NCBI GenBank assembly: GCA_003135435.1
Contig: PLBR01000160.1
Location: forward strand, 21,327 to 59,319
Reading direction: 5' to 3'
Source of the DNA: Nitrospira sp.
Lineage (GTDB): Bacteria > Nitrospirota > Nitrospiria > Nitrospirales > Nitrospiraceae
Length of the DNA: 37,993 nucleotides
Positions 36,250-37,993 of this stretch are shown here, one piece after another. The translations under genes were made by a program, and so were the position numbers. The notes below the pieces were generated by a model, which ran no database searches, was not told where the DNA came from, and saw only the letters and a program-made list of their open reading frames with translations. The first letter of the stretch is position 1; each line of letters begins with the position of its first letter.

Positions 36250-36785
36250 TGAGGTTCGCAATTGCTGGAACGGTTGTCTTCCTGATGGTCGCGATGGTTG
36301 GAATAGGCGGTGCGGCGGCGCCGGATATCCTGCCGGTCGCTGAGCGCAACGTCGTCAAGCTGGGTGAGCCGGCGCCGGACTTCCAGCTCCGAGATTTGAA
36401 TGGCCGTCTCGTGACGCTTTCGGACTTGCGTGGCAAAGTCGTGCTGCTGAATTTTTGGGCGACCTGGTGCGGCCCCTGCCGGGTAGAGATGCCGGCGATG
36501 GAGCAGCTCTATCGGACATTTTCGCGGAAGGATTTTGAGATTCTTGCAGTGTCCACCGACGCGCAAGGCGTGGCGATCACTAGGCCGTTTCAGCAAGAGA
36601 ACCACTTGACGTTTCCCATCCTCCACGATGCCGACTATCGCGTGGGATTGACCTATGGCGCACGGAGCCTCCCGATGACTTTCATGGTCGATCGACAAGG
36701 GGTTGTCCGCCACCAGATCTTTGGCGCGCGTGACTGGGGAGCTTCCGAAGCGCAGCAGCTAGTGCAGATGTTGATGAAATCCTAG
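36246..36785 (+). CDS. TlpA-family thiol:disulfide reductase (ResA/CcmG-like)
   Basis: This 179-residue protein has an N-terminal signal or anchor (FAIAGTVVFLMVAMVGIGGAAA), then the TlpA domain from VKLGEPAPDFQLRDLNGRLVTLSDLRGKVVLLNFWATWCGPCRVEMPAM, with active-site WCGPC. The cis-Pro is in RSLPMTFMVDRQG. It would act in the periplasm, reducing apocytochrome c haem-site disulfides or other thiols with electrons from the CcdA protein encoded next. Start choice is ATG 36246 in the ATGA overlap; the following ATG at 36249 is equally possible. Confidence 0.87.
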   Translation: MMRFAIAGTVVFLMVAMVGIGGAAAPDILPVAERNVVKLGEPAPDFQLRDLNGRLVTLSDLRGKVVLLNFWATWCGPCRVEMPAMEQLYRTFSRKDFEILAVSTDAQGVAITRPFQQENHLTFPILHDADYRVGLTYGARSLPMTFMVDRQGVVRHQIFGARDWGASEAQQLVQMLMKS

Positions 36786-36790
36786 CTCGC

Positions 36791-36820
36791 CCGGATCATT
36801 CATGAATAACCCCGGTTAGC
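36791..36820. repeat. Minimal palindrome resembling joined ends of family 1 elements
   Basis: ccggatcattcatgaataaccccggttagc contains the 10-bp palindrome ATTCATGAAT and the family 1 end strings (cattattcatga / tcatgaataatgcgggtta) brought together with nothing between. It occupies the gap between tlpA and ccdA. Confidence 0.45.
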
Positions 36821-36821
36821 C

Positions 36822-37568
36822 ATGTCGCAATCGATCACGAATATCTCTCTCGTGGCGGCCTTTTCGGCTGGGTTGCTGTCGTTCGTCTCGCCCTGCGTGC
36901 TCCCGCTGGTTCCCTCCTACATTTCGTACATCACCGGGCTGTCCATCGAACAACTCACCGACTCGACGGTGCGGTCGAAGTTCAAAAAAACTATTGTCCT
37001 CAACGCCCTGTTGTTTATCGGTGGATTTTCAGCAGTATTTATATCCTTCGGCGCGTCGGCCAGCTTCATCGGACAGGCCTTGATTACCTATCAAGATCTC
37101 ATTCGACGGATCGGCGGGATCCTGATCGTCATCTTCGGACTCTATTTATTGGGAATCTTGAACATCAATTTTCTGAAAATGGAGCATCGCTTCCAATTCA
37201 GAAATCGGCCGGTCGGGTATGTAGGATCGTTCTTGATCGGCGTGGCGTTTGCCGCCGGGTGGACCCCTTGCGTCGGGCCGGTGCTCGGGACCATTTTGTT
37301 GTATGCCAGCACCACCGACTCGTTGCTGAACGGGGTACTATTGCTGACGAGCTATTCGTTGGGATTGGGGTTGCCGTTGTTTCTCACGGCTCTGGGCGTG
37401 GATCGGTTCCTCGCCTACTTTAAGCAGGCACGCATGTATTTGTGGGGCGTCTCCACTGTGAGCGGGGTGTTGCTGATCGTCGTGGGCGTCATGATTTACG
37501 CCAATACCCTCACGATGATCACCGGTTTCTTGGAGCGGTATGGGATTGGCTGGTACCTCGGGCAGTGA
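36822..37568 (+). CDS. ccdA: Cytochrome c biogenesis protein CcdA (DsbD transmembrane domain family)
   Basis: This 248-residue inner-membrane protein with about six helices carries reducing power from cytoplasmic thioredoxin across the membrane to periplasmic thioredoxin-like proteins. The two redox Cys lie in symmetrical positions: LSFVSPCVLPLVPSYISYITGLS near residue 26 and GWTPCVGPVLGTILLYAS near residue 149. Size is typical of CcdA. It follows tlpA by 36 bp, so the pair forms a complete thiol-reduction route. No Shine-Dalgarno is evident because the gap is filled by a palindrome. Confidence 0.9.
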   Translation: MSQSITNISLVAAFSAGLLSFVSPCVLPLVPSYISYITGLSIEQLTDSTVRSKFKKTIVLNALLFIGGFSAVFISFGASASFIGQALITYQDLIRRIGGILIVIFGLYLLGILNINFLKMEHRFQFRNRPVGYVGSFLIGVAFAAGWTPCVGPVLGTILLYASTTDSLLNGVLLLTSYSLGLGLPLFLTALGVDRFLAYFKQARMYLWGVSTVSGVLLIVVGVMIYANTLTMITGFLERYGIGWYLGQ

Positions 37569-37587
37569 CGCAGGGCGGTACTGCCCA

Positions 37588-37676
37588 AGTTCTGAGTTCT
37601 GAGTTTTGAATTTGCTCAGTATTTGCAAATCCTTTTCAATCGGCATCAGTAACTCAGAACTCATAACTCAGAACTC
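37588..37676 (+). repeat. Inverted repeat of ttctgag units between ccdA and dapB
   Basis: The left side agttctgagttctgag (37588-37603) is complementary to ctcagaact units in 37651-37676 (aactcagaactcataactcagaact). It is a simple-sequence inverted repeat and may form a hairpin ending the ccdA transcript. Confidence 0.5.
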
Positions 37677-37707
37677 TAAACTATTTTTGAATGGACCTGC
37701 ATTGACA

Positions 37708-37993
37708 ATGGTGGAGCACGGACAGCAATCTTCGGACCAAGAACATACTCTGAACCTCGCGTTGCTCGGCTACGGGAAAATGGGCAGGACGATTGCCCAA
37801 ATCGCCCCGCAGCGCGGCTTCCAGGTGCGCTTGGTGATGGATATTGACGCCAACCCGCATGCCCAGGGCATCACGCGCGAGAAGTTCGAGGGCATGGATG
37901 TTTGTCTGGACTTTACCACTCCGGACGCTGTGGTGGAAAATGCGCGTCGAGTGGCCGAGGCGGGTTGCAATCTTGTGATTGGCACCACCGGTC
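37708..37993 (+). CDS. dapB: 4-hydroxy-tetrahydrodipicolinate reductase (partial)
   Basis: The open frame runs from ATG 37708 to the window end, about 95 residues. After ~15 non-conserved residues it has the NAD(P) site LNLALLGYGKMGRTIAQIA, then DVCLDFTTPDAVVENARRVAEAG and VIGTTG, as in DapB. DapB reduces the dihydrodipicolinate precursor in lysine and diaminopimelate synthesis. The N-terminal loop is shorter than in E. coli DapB, as in other bacteria with compact forms. The ORF track lists only its opposite-strand shadow. Confidence 0.85.
   Translation, partial: MVEHGQQSSDQEHTLNLALLGYGKMGRTIAQIAPQRGFQVRLVMDIDANPHAQGITREKFEGMDVCLDFTTPDAVVENARRVAEAGCNLVIGTTG

Overview
The window looks like chromosomal DNA of a Nitrospira-type nitrite oxidiser (phylum Nitrospirota). 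The basis is a nearly contiguous set of reductive TCA (rTCA) cycle genes (five-gene 2-oxoacid:ferredoxin oxidoreductase, two-subunit ATP-citrate lyase, aconitase, monomeric isocitrate dehydrogenase, a soluble fumarate-reductase-like pair, succinyl-CoA synthetase), high GC content, and the family types present. No nitrite oxidoreductase or rRNA gene lies here, so the genus is an inference.

Layout. (1) 1-1670: tail of an unrecognised gene, then a minus-strand group with a stand-alone MTHFR C-terminal domain protein, queF and apaH. (2) 2084-6256: a five-gene operon for a CoA-acylating 2-oxoacid:ferredoxin oxidoreductase (beta, gamma, 2[4Fe-4S] ferredoxin, a CdhB-like protein, alpha), closed by a perfect 23-bp hairpin. 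(3) 6400-11933: housekeeping and accessory genes (Rsm22-like methyltransferase, zinc-ribbon protein, dual-specificity phosphatase, mutM, hypotheticals) among palindromic elements. (4) 12146-25046: aclB-aclA-acn-icd-frdB-like-frdA-like-sucC-lipoprotein-sucD, all on the plus strand behind a good sigma70-like promoter. (5) 25160-32549: a B12-binding radical SAM protein, a frameshifted ferritin-like/VIT iron transporter with a 41-residue Cys-rich gene upstream, an indoleamine 2,3-dioxygenase, a membrane-anchored hypothetical, and a SIR2-like gene interrupted by two in-frame stops. (6) 32650-37993: terminators and two tandem copies of a structured repeat, then metK and ahcY on the minus strand, then a truncated TlpA-like gene, TlpA, CcdA and the start of dapB.

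How the genes fit: run reductively, the fumarate-reductase-like pair makes succinate, SucCD makes succinyl-CoA, a ferredoxin-dependent oxidoreductase of the type encoded here carboxylates succinyl-CoA (or acetyl-CoA), IDH and aconitase lead to citrate, and AclAB cleaves citrate to acetyl-CoA and oxaloacetate. Only malate dehydrogenase and fumarase are absent. MetK and AhcY form two steps of the activated-methyl cycle. TlpA and CcdA form a periplasmic thiol-reduction pathway, probably for cytochrome c maturation.

The least explained material is non-coding. There are three copies of a ~95-bp hairpin with a nearly invariant apical core but different, still paired stems (7995-8095, 32704-32796, 32901-32993). 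There is also a MITE-like palindromic family with four copies and one minimal remnant (10067, 10867, 30761, 35717, 36791), two further terminal-inverted-repeat elements (9171 and 28119), and recurrent inverted repeats between the rTCA cistrons.
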